In this document: positions 49,572 through 61,220 of the stretch, one piece after another
How the letters are laid out: each line of letters begins with the position of its first letter
How positions within the stretch are numbered: the first letter of the stretch is position 1
Made by a program: the position numbers and the translations under genes
Assembly: GCA_030770535.1 (NCBI GenBank)
Contig: JASVEC010000001.1
Coordinates: 2,232,001 to 2,296,000, forward strand
Source: Batkoa obscura
Taxonomy: Eukaryota > Entomophthoromycota > Entomophthoromycetes > Entomophthorales > Batkoaceae
Reading direction: 5' to 3'
Length of the DNA stretch: 64,000 bases
Notes under the pieces: model-generated
Told to the model about the DNA's origin: nothing
Databases searched by the model: none
Seen by the model: the letters and a program-made list of their open reading frames with translations, nothing else

Positions 49572-50237
49572 GTAATTTATTAATTTTATTATAAATTATT
49601 TTTCTTTTGGTGCTATTACTATATTTGGCAAAAAATTCCAAAGTTTAGGTTTTACAATAACTAACTTTTGAAATTAGATTCAAATGACTCCATAATAATC
49701 AAATGCTAGCCTTTCAATAATAATAAAGTAAAATAAATTGGCTGAACTAGACTTTTTTATATTCGGCTTCAGAAAACTTTATATCCATCAATAGTATATA
49801 TCAACCTTTTAGCACTGGATACACTAAAATGTATTGAACAAAGTACATTGATGAATTTCGCATTAATTAAAATAAATTTTAATAAAAGCATTGTTAAAAA
49901 ATATATCGCTTCTTCATAATAATAATAAATATTATATTCATAAGATAAAAATATGAGAAACATCTCCAAGTAATACATTTAAAGCTGAGATTATTTGAAA
50001 TATCATTCACAGTATTTTTTTGTAATCAAACTATTCTGAATTAATCAGCAAACATAATATTTAATAAAAACGAATAAATATACCAAAAGCATTATTCTCC
50101 TCTAAAAATACAAACATTTAATTCTATCGTTGTAAAAAAGAACTAATCACTTAATAAACTAACTTGTAATAAAATCAATCATTTCAAACTATTTTTACTT
50201 GAATATTTGAGCCTAACGATAGTCTTATTACAAATGC
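49572..50237. other. Intergenic
   Basis: About 670 AT-rich bases. An open frame at 49769-49978 (minus) is of aromatic/Ile low complexity without a splice partner and is not called. Confidence 0.5.
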
Positions 50238-50772
50238 TTAATTATAACCTTCATCTTGATCCTCATAAATCCTGTTGACACTTCCATCTCTAGGGATATA
50301 AGGTATACCTCTTGATTCTAACTCATCTTCTACATCATCTGGGATTCTGCCAAACACCTGGAGTGCATATAGTCCAGGCTGAAAAGAATCTTGAAATAAA
50401 TTTAGTTTAAAATAAAATTCCAACTTTAGATTTTACCTATATGTTGAAATCGACATGCCCACGAGTTCTGAGGTCTTAAAGCGGCTATCATTCTAATACT
50501 TTTTAATATTTTAATTACTGGGTTGTTGTTATTTTTTACCCCTTAAAGTTATTTGTTGTACATTCATTAACACGGTTCGCCTTTCTTTTCATTCGTAATA
50601 TCTCTTCACAGTTTTCACAACCATTCGCTTTAAATAAATGCGCACTCTATATAGAAAAAGTGATAGATTAGCTTCCTTTTTGTATTATTTCGATCGATAG
50701 TACCTTCACCAAAGAACACAAAAGACATGCTCTCAACGTTCTAAAATCTTCTGGGATAACACTATAATTCAT
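50238..50772 (-). CDS. SPT4: Transcription elongation factor Spt4
   Basis: The zinc-finger partner of Spt5 (DSIF) that supports RNA polymerase II processivity. Four exons with three short introns give about 115 residues. The zinc ligands are in [11 protein letters not shown] and [14 protein letters not shown] (C-x2-C...C-x2-C). The Spt4 core [20 protein letters not shown] crosses an intron at the Gly codon. [30 protein letters not shown] and [11 protein letters not shown] complete the family. The start [17 protein letters not shown] is the first ATG. It is divergent from DCC1 with only 71 bases between start codons. Length and motifs match yeast and human Spt4. Confidence 0.95.
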
Positions 50773-50843
50773 TACGATTTATCAAAAAATAATAATTTAA
50801 TTTTTTGGATTTTCATTTTCTAAGCTCCATTTTATTTTTTGAA
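50773..50843. promoter_or_regulatory. Very short bidirectional promoter, SPT4 and DCC1
   Basis: 71 bases between two divergent start codons. Contains A/T runs (TCAAAAAATAATAATTTAA) and no classic box. Both 5' leaders must be very short or overlapping. Confidence 0.55.
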
Positions 50844-52221
50844 ATGTCAAATTATCCTCTAGTGTTTCAACAAGGAAGTATTAATGACTCAGTGAAATCT
50901 AAACTAATTGAAATAGACCCAGAAATATCGAAAGACTTTGAAGACTTGCTAGATATCAGTAAGAAATCAAAGTAATAGACTATTGTTATTGAATATATAC
51001 TTGAAACTCATCATCAATTTTAGTTTAAGTTTCAAAGGAGAGCCTTCAGAAGAAGTAGTATTATGTTCAGCCGATAAAACATACCTAATAAAACAAGCTC
51101 CGACCTCGGACAGTTTATTAATCACAGAGATTAAAAATAAGGATTACAATGTCTCAAAGATATTAAATAATACTCATATAATGGAGTTGATACCAGGAAG
51201 ACTATTGAAAGCTTATCAACTAATTGAAAGAAGTAGTTATAACGGGGTTCATAATGAACATAAGATTGATCCTTTAAAAGTAATCTTGAATTATGTACAT
51301 TTTTGTTGTTTATATTTTAAAAAAGTTACTTAGTTTAGAGCAAATTAAATATTCAGTTCAAGCAAGTGATAAAGAGATCGAAGAATATTTAAAAGAGTTA
51401 AACGCAATTGATTTAGATGGTAACTTTTAATAGATGGTATCAACTAATTTTGATTCAAATTTTTAGGGAAAATAAGGCTTGTGAATAGCGACTATTTATA
51501 TGATTTACTAGATATGCTTTTAAGCTATACATCTTCATTAGGATTAAATAATAGCCAATTTGAAAAACAAGTGATCTTTGATTTTATTGACAATCAAGGC
51601 ATCGATCCTATTGTTTTTAGACACTGCTTTTATTGTTTTACTTCAGTGAATCCAGGTAATAGTGATATATAGCAGCAAAACTTAATATAACATATTCAAA
51701 AATAGATGGTAAATACTCACTAAATAAAGTTAAAATAGCAAGGTTTGTAGGTTTATTAATAATGAATGAAAAAAGGGCTCGGTCTGCTGTAATAAAGATT
51801 GTTATTTATTTACTTCATTCTAATACTTAAACTAGGGTCCAATTTCCATTTATGATTTCCTACAAACTTGGAATGAAAAGCTAAGTGAATTTGAATTAAA
51901 TATGGACTTGTTAAATGTAATTAATCAATACTAAGTATAAATTGTACTAATAAAAATACAAATTAGGGGCTATACTACAGAGATAGTAAATTCAATGAAT
52001 ATATATACCCTATAAATCCATTATTGTTGCCATATGATATAAAAGAAAGGTTCCAAGCTATTTATAATATAAAAAATCCATGGCAAGAAGAAGAATTAAA
52101 AGGGATCATGGAACCATTATTAATTAATTATGATATTAGAGAAAAAGGATTGATTTATTTGAAATACTGTAAATTTATAATTCAAGAAGGGAAAACATTA
52201 TTATATAAGAAAATGAAATAA
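50844..52221 (+). CDS. DCC1: Sister chromatid cohesion protein Dcc1
   Basis: Dcc1 is a subunit of the Ctf18-RFC clamp loader that aids cohesion and polymerase epsilon recruitment. Several exons on the plus strand. Exon 1 is MSNYPLVFQQGSINDSVKSK to LLDIS. The join that keeps frame uses the acceptor before GAGAGCCTTC. Family segments follow: EEVVLCSADKTYLIKQAPTS, DSLLITEI, ELIPGRLLKAYQLIE, DKEIEEYLKELNAIDLDGK, then the C-terminal winged-helix part FVGLLIMNEKRARSGPISIY, DFLQTWNEKLSEFE, GLYYRDS and LLPYDIKERFQAIYNIKNPW, which matches the LP-x-D-x2-x-RF-x2-LF block of DSCC1. It is divergent from SPT4. Exon limits in the middle are by inspection. Confidence 0.87.
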
Positions 52222-52262
52222 ACAAAAGATAATAAACGTCTAGATTGATACAACTAAATATA

Positions 52263-53192
52263 CTAATTTAATATTAATTTCGTTTCTGGTTTAAAAATAT
52301 GATAGATGAAAATAGGTTCATCATGAATAACTGAGTCACCATTCTTTTTTAGCGATAAATCAGGCTTTTCTATCATTATAGCCTCTAATCCCCAATCATC
52401 TAATAATGGTTGAATGGTTCTTTTTGGACTATAAAGTAAAAAGCTTAACTTTTATTTTGAACTTTACGTATTTAATTGTTTACCTTCTTTCACAATAAGT
52501 TGTTATAAAATTAGCATTTGGATTTTTTTCTAATAAAAATGCAACTGTGGCAATTAAAGGCTCAAAATCTAGTTGGGTTTAGTTGGATTTTACTATATTT
52601 TGTAATATATATTTAAACTACCTTCTCTGTTATAGAATGTATCTGACCCGATAATAACATCGATATTATCTAGATTGAATAAGCCTTCCGATATTATACC
52701 CCACTCTATTGGCATAGTACAAATATTGTCATTTAGGTTATTTAATTCTACATTTTTTCTTAAACTTGATAATATATCACTTGATTCTATGCTATCTGTT
52801 AGATATACTTTTTTTGCACCAAGCCTTGAACATAGTAACCCACATAATCCTAAACCTGATCCTAACTTTGAAATTTATTATAAGCTTCAATGGTATAAAT
52901 AGTCTTAATTTACTTCTACTACTGTACTGTTCTTTATTTTTTCTCGTTTTATAAATAAGAAATCCGATAACACTTCACCACAAGTCCATACTTTATTACC
53001 AATAGCTTTGTAGTTCCCCTTTAAAGTGATTAATCATTAATATTTTATTTTTGAAGTTGTATTTTATTTTTTGCCATCATATTTGATTTTTGAAGTTATA
53101 CCTACTTGCTCAACAATTATTTCTACTGGATTGTCCCCTTCTAACTGACTTTGTGAGCCTGGCTGAAACGTATATGTTGTTTGTTGTGACAT
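52263..53192 (-). CDS. METTL23-like protein methyltransferase
   Basis: A seven-beta-strand SAM-dependent methyltransferase of the METTL21/23 group. METTL23 in mammals methylates histone H3 arginine 17. About five exons on the minus strand. The N-terminus MSQQTTYTFQPGSQSQLEGD, VEIIVEQ joins by an intron of about 100 bases to GNYKAIGNKVWTCGEVLSDF, the Trp-containing entry typical of the group. SAM motif I is VELGSGLGLCGLLCSRLGAK, followed by VYLTDSIESSDILSSLRKNV. The D/N-x2-Y-like catalytic site appears as IIGSDTFYN, then DFEPLIATVAFLLEKNPNAN and FITTYCERSPKRTI, which parallels METTL23 FWTTYQVRS. An upstream in-frame ATG adds 19 residues at 53249. The substrate is inferred by family. Confidence 0.85.
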
Positions 53193-53839
53193 TTTAAAAG
53201 ATATGTTTTTATTTTCATGGTTGAACTGCCTTTTGTTCTTTATAGCCAATGAAATTTAATTAAGCCTTGAGATGACATCTTATTTTTATATTAAAAATTA
53301 ACTTGACTACTTTTAATAACATTATATTTCTTGTTTCTTATTTTATCTATTAACTTGATATTTAAAAAAATACAAAGGGTTAGTAAAAGATTAATTTATT
53401 TACAACAAAAAAATACAAATAATTATTTTTAATATATGCTCTCAACTTTTATTAATAAAAATACTTTAATCTTTATTTTTTTAAATTAAAACTAAGCCAA
53501 GTTTTTAATAAAAAAGTTTTTAAATTTAAGGAAACAAACTAAATTTCTCACACCAACATAATCTCCCTTTGGATTGTTCCATCGAAAACGAAATGGGGTT
53601 TTGGGGATCTTAGACTTTATTGCTTAAGCCAATGGATTAAATTTGAATCACAAAGTGGGAAGTATTTTTTAGGCACAAAGTATTTTTTTCCACTAAAATT
53701 GCTAACTTAACAAAAAGAAGAACCTAACTATAGTTTAAATTCAATTTTATAGTTGCTTACTAAATACTATTCCTTTTTTATTCATTCCAATTATTATTTT
53801 CAAACTTATCATTCAACTAACTTGCACCTAAAATAAACT
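53193..53839. other. Divergent promoter region, METTL23-like and GSK3
   Basis: About 650 bases. The part at about 53540-53700 is richer in G and C (for example GAAATGGGGTTTTGGGGATC) than its surroundings and may be promoter or leader of GSK3. No defined site. Confidence 0.5.
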
Positions 53840-55336
53840 ATGAGCAATAAACAAGCTGGTAAATTCATGTCATAGTATAAATAAAATACTAAACCGAATT
53901 TAAGTTGATTTACAAGCTAATGAAGAGGTTTCAGTTGCGGCTAACGACGGTTTAACAGGAGAAGTTTGCAGTCTTTCTTATACTAAATTTAAGGCTATTG
54001 GTAATGGCTCTTTTGGTGTAGTTTACCAAGCTCGTTTGACCCATTCTGGACAGTTAGTAGCCATAAAGAAAGTATTGCAAGATAAAAGATTCAAAGTAAG
54101 TAATAGACTAGACGATCAATGAAATTCGAATAATAACTTAATACTAATAAATTATTTAGAACCGTGAACTTCAAATTATGCGTTCTGTTCGTCACCCTAA
54201 CGTTGTTGAGCTTAAGTATTATTTTTATACTAATGGTTTTCAAGTATGTTTTTTGGTTGATTCCATCGAATATAAATTTATTTATTATTTAGAAAGAGGA
54301 CATTTACCTCAATCTTGTTCTTGAATATGTCCCAGAAACGCTTTATCGATTAACCCGCCACTTTGCTCGTTCTAGCCAAACTATACCACCAATTCAAGTG
54401 AAACTTTTCACTTATCAACTTCTTCGCTCTTTGGCTTACATACATATGATTGGAATCTGTCATCGTGATATCAAGCCTCAAAATTTATTAATTGATCGTC
54501 AAACCGGAGTATTGAAATTATGCGATTTTGGGAGGTAGCTTAGTTTGTAGATTTAACTATGAATTTTTAATTAATTATTTAAAGTGCCAAAATTCTTGTT
54601 CCTGGGGAAGGTAATGTAGCCTATATCTGTTCACGCTATTATAGGGCTCCAGAATTGATTTTCGGTGCTACTAATTATACTACCCAAATAGGTATTACTA
54701 TTTTTGAATGAATTTAATAGTAGTAATTAATTTAAAAAAGATATTTGGTCTGTTGGATGTGTTATGGCCGAATTAATGTTATGTCAACCATTATTCCCAG
54801 GAGAAAGTGGGATTGATCAATTAGTTGAGATCATCAAGGTACTTGGAACCCCAGATAAGGAACAAATTCATCATATGAATCCAGCTTATGTAGACCACAA
54901 ATTTCCTCAAATTCATCCACAACCATTTTCCAAGGTAAAACTATAGCATATCCGTTATTGTAAAATTTTATTTATTTTAAATAGATCTTTAGACCCGGAA
55001 CTCCACTTGAAGCTATCGAATTCCTTCCATGCCTTTTAAACTATACACCTCGTCATAGATTAACTGCTGTTGAAGCAATGGCCCATCCTTATTTTGATGA
55101 ACTACGTGAGACTAAGGTATTATATTCGCAAGATAGGCAAATTCCAGAACTCTTTGATTTCAGTGAACAAGGTAATAAGCTAAGTAAACTACAACTAACC
55201 AAACTAAACTTTCGTTACAGAACTTTCAATCCAACCTGAAGTTAATCATCGATTGGTGCCACGTCATATTATTGCACAAATGGAAAAGGTTGGTTTAGAT
55301 ATGGTTAAATTTTTCCCAGGACTTTATAAGATATAA
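53840..55336 (+). CDS. Glycogen synthase kinase 3 (GSK3/shaggy)
   Basis: A CMGC-family serine/threonine kinase with broad signalling roles (Rim11/Mck1 in yeast). About eight exons from MSNKQA join to about 365 residues. Motifs are in order: glycine loop [87 protein letters not shown], the T-loop [20 protein letters not shown] with the activating Tyr, [20 protein letters not shown], and [17 protein letters not shown], diagnostic of GSK3. The basic pocket residues for primed substrates (Arg in [16 protein letters not shown] and Lys/Arg around ICSRYYR) are present. The C-terminal tail is short, ending [10 protein letters not shown]. Confidence 0.96.
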
Positions 55337-55683
55337 ATCTATTGAGTTAAGAAGTTTAAATCAATCTTTTTATAAAGTTGAATTCGGTGGGTTTGTATAG
55401 TTTCTATACGTACATTTATACCCTTCTCCTAACATCTATTTTTCATTACAACTTGTTAATAATTCACCTTTCAATTATTTTTAATAAAAGATAATTTTTT
55501 TGAGTTTTACAGTGTTGCATTAGTTTAAGTTTTATTTTGTATTTTTTACTGCTTATTAATTTAAAATAATCCCTTACAAAAATATTAATAAAAATATTTT
55601 TAACATAGTTATTTTATCAAGTTTATTATTTCAATATGATCTTGAAGGTAGTGCGCATATAGCTAAACTACTTTATTTAAGAA

Positions 55684-55786
55684 TATGGGGATGTATTTTT
55701 TCGTTTAAGAATTTTGCTAATAATCTTTCCACTTAAATAGTGCTCAAAAATGGAAAAAGTAATAAAGACAAAAAAACATCCCCATA
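55684..55786 (+). mobile_element. TA-flanked MITE, copy 8
   Basis: A near-consensus plus copy: TA, TGGGGATGTATTTTTTCG, ..., AAACATCCCCA, TA. It is one of the best preserved. Confidence 0.85.
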
Positions 55787-55891
55787 TAATAATATATTAG
55801 TTTGCTGCTATGCTTTGTTCATTTCTTAACCAACTTAAAATTTGAAAATTTGATAGTTAATAGATTTTTACTAATGAAATTATTTCTAGGA

Positions 55892-55992
55892 TATGGGGAT
55901 GTATTATATTTAACAATTTTAATAATAGTTTCCACTCAAATAGTGCTTAAAGCATGGAAAAAGTAATGAAGCCAAAAAAAAACATCCCCATA
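55892..55992 (+). mobile_element. TA-flanked MITE, copy 9
   Basis: A plus copy with intact ends (TGGGGATGTATTATATT..., AACATCCCCA) and TA on both sides. The internal left part is slightly shortened. It lies 105 bases from copy 8 in the same orientation. Confidence 0.85.
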
Positions 55993-57183
55993 TTGCATAT
56001 GATAAACTACGCTTTTACATATTCGTAGATTCAAAAATTAAATATAAATACATATTTCTTTATTTATTGACAGAATTATAAAAAAGCTTGATGTTAATAA
56101 AGATAAGTAAAATAGTTAATAAACATTAACCTAAGCAATAAGGTACTAGGCAAAATAAAGTCTATGCTCAATATACTTTTAGTTTTTATTAATATTTTAA
56201 TAAATCACAAAGTATAAAACAATGAATATAGATTCAATTTTTTCCGGCATCATGTTATATCACTAAATTGATTTAAATTTTTTTGCCAATTATAACTTTC
56301 AATTTTAAATCTAATCACTGGGAATACTGTTTTTCATAACATAATAAATATGAAGATTGTTTATCATTACAGTTAGATATAGTGCTATGCATTTCAATAT
56401 TAAATAGTAATGTTAAGTGTATTTTGTTCTATTAAAATTTATCAAAAAAATACTAGCTTTTGACATCTATTAAGAATATATTTGAATATTTTGAGAAAGC
56501 GACTAGTTTTATTATAACTCAAAAAAGTCTTAATATTAAGTCTTGAGTTATTTTGTTATACTTTATTACACTATTATTTATTAATCTAAATTTAATCAAA
56601 AATAGTTTTTTTCTAATAAATTTGAATTTTCATTTGAAAACTTAAAGTTAATTTTATTATAAAAATAAGTAAAGATTTAGTTCAAATAGGACTGTATTTT
56701 TTTTTGAATAAAGCATCGCTATTATAATGTTTTAATGATAATGAAAAATTAAGGTTTGATTGATGTTTCTGATATTTTTGTTATTATAAAATTGGTTCTT
56801 TTTCAATATTCAAATGAACTTTTTCCTTATTGAATATCAAAAGTTAGTATTCTTTAAAACTATTTATCAATACTCTAGATATCTATTTAATATGTTTTAT
56901 GATTTTTTTCAGCATTTTTAAAAAAGTTAGACATGAATCAAAGATAATATAATATAATTATTATAATATCTCTAGTAACTTAAGTTCAACTTAAGTTTGC
57001 AAAGTTTACTAAAACGTCATAAGCATAACCCAGCTTTTGAAAAAGTGGAGACTAATTTGACAAGTGTTGTTCTTAAGTGCAACATCATAAAAAGCACAGT
57101 AAGTTAATAAGCAATATTTGTAATAAAGAAAAGAAATTTAAAATGTTCTTTATATAAATAATTTCATAAATAAATAAAGTAAA

Positions 57184-58521
57184 ATGAGCAATAAGAGCAT
57201 TGATTTTTTAAATATACCTGTAGATAATTTTAAACAAATTTTATATCACTTGGACGGAAAGGACTATGTCAATTTATTAATTTGTTGCAAGGATTGGAAT
57301 AGATTTCTTTTACCTTTGATATGGGAAGACATTGAGCCTAAATCCTATTGTTTTGACAACAAACGAAGAGTAAGAGCTTACAAATATTACGGTCGCTATA
57401 TTAAATATTTAAATTTAAGTAATGATCCAGAATTGCCAATTCGTAGAAGCATTTTCCCAAACGCAGCTCATCTTAATTGTTCAATTAGCACTTATCTAAA
57501 GAATTTAGTTGAACTTATAGAAATGAAATTGACAGCTACTATATTGGATGACGAATTGGATGATATGAATCTTGTTGAATATGTTTTTGTAAATGAAATG
57601 TCTTTAGAGCATCTGTTATCCAATTTAACTTATTTAGAGATTCCCTATATTTATGATTATTTTAAATCAATAGTTATGCCCACACTTCCTCCATCTATGC
57701 ATTCTTTGTATCTAGGTTCTACTGATGATAATGATCCATTTTTTGAAAGTTTACTTACGAGATTAACCAATTTAAAGCGTCTAGGATTAGAGTATACTAG
57801 TTTGAATGAGCAAGATTATACCTATTTTAAAGCAACCCGATTCACCACATTAGTAAGCTTAGCACTTTGTCACGTAGAATTAGACGACAATATTTTAATC
57901 ATCAACTTTGATAATTTTCCAAATCTTAAAGATTTAGTGATAGCTGAGAACGGAGAAATACAATTCATTGGAGTTTCAAAAATTACAGCGTTAACTGTTA
58001 GTGACCTTGGTTTCAAACTTAATACTCTAAAAGTAGATCAATTCCCAGAATTAAGGATATTAAAAGTCAAGCATTTTTATAACTTGAGAGTTCAACAACT
58101 TCGGGAGTTATTTAGTTTTCCTAATTTAACTTCACTTACAATAAAAACATATAGTTGTGATCTTCTTTTGCTACAAGAAGTATTCATTAAGCAAAATACA
58201 AATTTAATTAAACTTAAAATTCATGGATTTAGTTTGGGGTCTTACTTTTATAATTTTATTACAAAGCATTGCCCTAATTTAATGGTATATATATTGAACC
58301 GATGTGAGTTTATTGACGATATTAAATTTAATCGAAAGAATGTAAACTTAAATTTAAACTTGATAGAGATAGCAAATTGTGAAGAAGGATATGGCTTTAA
58401 TGAACATGTTAAGTGGTTGTTGGAAAATTCAAAGAATCTTAAAAAAATAATCATAGATGATACTAATTTACCTTTCAACTTAATTGATAAATATTCGAAT
58501 ATTATCGAGTTCGATGCTTGA
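57184..58521 (+). CDS. F-box protein with leucine-rich repeats
   Basis: An intronless gene of 445 residues. The N-terminal F-box (about residues 8-50) reads LNIPVDNFKQILYHLDGKDY, VNLLICCKDWNRFLLPLIWE, fitting Skp1 docking in an SCF ubiquitin ligase. The rest consists of degenerate leucine-rich repeats: YIKYLNLSNDPELPI, NLTYLEIPYIYDYF, RLTNLKRLGLEYTSLNEQ, FTTLVSLALCHVEL, FPNLKDLVIAENGEIQF, FPELRILKVKHFYNL and FPNLTSLTIKTYSC. The substrate cannot be predicted. Intron-poor F-box/LRR genes of this kind are often lineage-expanded in early-diverging fungi (from memory). The start at MSNKSIDFL gives the F-box at the very N-terminus. Confidence 0.85.
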   Translation: MSNKSIDFLNIPVDNFKQILYHLDGKDYVNLLICCKDWNRFLLPLIWEDIEPKSYCFDNKRRVRAYKYYGRYIKYLNLSNDPELPIRRSIFPNAAHLNCSISTYLKNLVELIEMKLTATILDDELDDMNLVEYVFVNEMSLEHLLSNLTYLEIPYIYDYFKSIVMPTLPPSMHSLYLGSTDDNDPFFESLLTRLTNLKRLGLEYTSLNEQDYTYFKATRFTTLVSLALCHVELDDNILIINFDNFPNLKDLVIAENGEIQFIGVSKITALTVSDLGFKLNTLKVDQFPELRILKVKHFYNLRVQQLRELFSFPNLTSLTIKTYSCDLLLLQEVFIKQNTNLIKLKIHGFSLGSYFYNFITKHCPNLMVYILNRCEFIDDIKFNRKNVNLNLNLIEIANCEEGYGFNEHVKWLLENSKNLKKIIIDDTNLPFNLIDKYSNIIEFDA

Positions 58522-58762
58522 TATTAAGAATTTTATATCCCCGCATATGCTTGAATAAAATGTTAATACATACTTTTTAATTGTTTAATAATTATAAAAG
58601 AATATTTAGTCGTATAATTATTTTCATATGGATACTAAATTTACTTTTTAACAAAATTCTAACAGTAATTTTAAATAAATAAAATTCTTTTATGTTGGAT
58701 TTATAAGCTAATAGTTATAGATATCATATTAATAAATATCTGTTATACCTTTGAAGTTTATA

Positions 58763-58866
58763 TATGAGGATGTATCTTTTTGTTCAAGAATTTTACTAAT
58801 AATTTTTCCACCCAAATAGCGCTTAAAGGATGGAAAAAGTAATGAAGCCAAAAAAACATCCCCATT
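58763..58866 (+). mobile_element. TA-flanked MITE, copy 10
   Basis: A plus copy with TA at the left. Starts TGAGGATGTATCTTTTTG, internal GCTTAAAGGATGGAAAAAGT is intact, ends ACATCCCCA with TT at the right. Confidence 0.8.
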
Positions 58867-60854
58867 AATAAATATGCTTGTTTTAAGCCTTTTTAGAAAT
58901 GGAAAAGATATCAATTAGTAGCGCTATATGCTAGACTAAAGATATGACTAAAAGCCTTGCATTATTTCTTTTTAGAAAGCTATGGGACCACTATTAATAA
59001 ATAATACTTTTTGGCATCTATATTCTAAGTAATTATTGCTATTTTACTTCGTTTGATATATAGGTTACCAATCCTCGGCTTAAATTGAATTTTTTAATCA
59101 TGTTTTAATATTTATAGCTCTTTAATGTCTCACTATTAATAGTGTTAATTTTCGGTTTAAGAATGATAAATTTATAATTAAGCCAAACCATTCAAAAATA
59201 ATATTTTCTAAAATTAAGAATAAAAATCAAGCAACTCATAATAAGCGAGCTCCTAAGTAATCACGATTTGTTTGAGCTTCCTGAAATTTATAATAAAAAT
59301 GAAATAATTCATAATAAGGAGTTTGTTTACAAACTTATATAAATCAACTCTTTGCTTTATTGATTCAACTCTATCAGTAATTTTATGAATCTGATCTCTC
59401 ATTTTTGCACTTTTTCCTTACAATATGCTAAATCAGCAGTAGTTTATACCAACATCAATTGGGAGTTTTGGCCAAGAGTAATATTATTTTCAATAATTAA
59501 GCCGAATAAATTGAATAATGGCCATATTTATAGAGTAAACTTCATTTTAAGCATGGCTTGAGTGCTATTTTCAAATAATAATCTCAGGATAGGATAACAT
59601 GAAATAGTAATAGAACCTCCACAATTTTTTATGGTTTAAAGGATTGACTTAAAGGTTGATAGGGCTTACTTCGATTTTCACGCTTTTAATGAAACATTAA
59701 TTTGAATTTTAGATCATTATTAGTAATAAATATTTAGAAATTTATTTTATACAAATAGGATAATTGCATTACAAAATAATAGCCAGTTAAAGACCGAGTT
59801 AAATGAATTGTATTGGGTGTGGTGCAGCCTGTTTACCATATTTTTATTTTAATTAATCTAATCTGATTAAATTTATAGTGTAAGAGAGAACTAATAAAAA
59901 TTTATAAGCTAATATCAGATCAATATTAATGTAAGTATAGTTTATATTTTTGAATAATACGTGTATATATTGTCTAGATGAATAGAATTTTTAATTTCCC
60001 GATTATGGTAAGCTTTTTTTAGAGCATCTTATTTAATCGTGTAAACCAAACAATCCATTGTAAATTTACTATAGTTAAATCACATTACTATAGCAATATT
60101 TATTTTAAAAAATAATCTAAATGTTTGCACTTTAACCCTCGTATCAGATGATACCTAAACAAAACTATAGTATTTTATTTATAAAAAGCTCGATTGTATA
60201 ATTTGTACTCATTGATATGTTCATTTGAAAAAGCTTTGATTTGTTAATTCTTGATTCCATTGTTGTTGATAAGAGTATTATATCTGATAAATACTTTAGA
60301 TTTGTATATTATATCTATTTATACATTATCATACGTATTTAATCTGATTATTCAATTATTCTTTATTACTTAACAACTTGATTAATATGTATTCACTACA
60401 CTACTTTAGCATTATGGCAATTAACCTATCTTATTATCAATATAACATAGTATAGTATGAAATTTATTATATAATATAATTGATACAATATAAATATCTG
60501 AAATGTTTTATTAACCTTAATGTTAAACCAGTATTAAACTATGTCATTTTAACTTCTATCCTTACTTTTCATGATTACGAATAGTTCAACTTTAATTATT
60601 TAGTTTCTCATGTCAGTATAATAAATTATGCTTTTATTGATGTTATTTTGTGATAAGGAATAGCTAAATAAGGCGCTAAATTTAGTAACTCAGAATTGCA
60701 CAATCTTTTATTGAGCAGGGTATAAAAACTCCACTTTAAATCATTTTTAAGCAAAAAGTATTAAATTGAAAATTGGACTGTTTTTAAGCTTCTCTTTTCT
60801 TGAATCATTGCATTAATCTTCAAACTAAATTTCAAATTAAGTTTGACCAAACAG

Positions 60855-60862
60855 TATAAATA
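60855..60862 (+). promoter_or_regulatory. TATA box of ornithine decarboxylase
   Basis: TATAAATA lies 366 bases before the ODC start codon, in a segment where base composition changes from AT-rich to more balanced. A second TATA-like TATAAAAA lies at 60721. The implied 5' leader is roughly 300 bases or longer, so the site is plausible but unproven. Confidence 0.5.
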
Positions 60863-60940
60863 GATCCAATTTTTCTTTAAATTTCAATTAAGTTTTTAGA
60901 ATCTTATTATCATTCTTTTACCTTACTTTTTTTGATTGTG

Positions 60941-61220
60941 AGCACTTTTCCAACTAAGGGTAAGTGCTATTTATCAACACGTTTTCGTCAAACCCAGTAC
61001 ACAAACTTTACCGAGTCTTTTCAGCTCAACCACCTTGGAACTTATAGGTCGTTAGCTTGAAACCGATTTAGTTTATAACTACATTCCTTTACAGTCTTAG
61101 ACCACTTTTATTTTAGTGGACCTTTAATTTGCAGTTTTGAGTCCAGAAGCTTTCTTTTACAGCTCTCCTTTAAGTTCGCCTGGGTAATATTACCAATCAA
61201 CTTTAATCATTAATCTTATT
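60941..61220 (+). promoter_or_regulatory. Long ATG-free ODC 5' leader with hairpin at a splice-donor-like site
   Basis: AGCACTT (60941-60947) and AAGTGCT (60962-60968) form a perfect 7-bp stem with a 14-base loop. The GTAAGT at 60960-60965, a good 5' splice site, is partly inside it. Acceptor-like sites (TTTTATTTTAG to 61115; TTTGCAG to 61134) follow, so a leader intron is likely. There is no ATG between about 60645 and the start codon. Confidence 0.5.

Larger units (their letters stand above)
55337..57183. other. Intergenic, 1.85 kb, with two MITEs
   Basis: Contains MITE copies 8 and 9 at 55684-55786 and 55892-55992 in the same orientation. The remainder is AT-rich with no gene seen. Confidence 0.6.
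58522..61220. other. Intergenic, 2.7 kb, MITE copy 10 and ODC promoter/leader
   Basis: Contains MITE copy 10 (58763-58866), a weak minus-strand coding-like stretch at about 59200-59620 that I do not call, and the ODC promoter and leader from about 60720. The middle (59630-60700) is silent AT-rich DNA. Confidence 0.6.

Noticed and set aside
49769-49978. Minus-strand open frame rich in Tyr, Ile and Phe
   Set aside because: Short, low complexity, no splice partners and no family resemblance. AT-rich DNA gives such frames by chance.
52675-52954. Plus-strand open frames of 60-75 codons
   Set aside because: They lie antisense to exons of the METTL23-like gene, which has firm motifs.
59200-59620. 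Minus-strand coding-like fragments such as MRDQIHKITDRVESIKQRVD
   Set aside because: Pieces fall in different frames with many stops and no recognisable family. Too weak to call a pseudogene.
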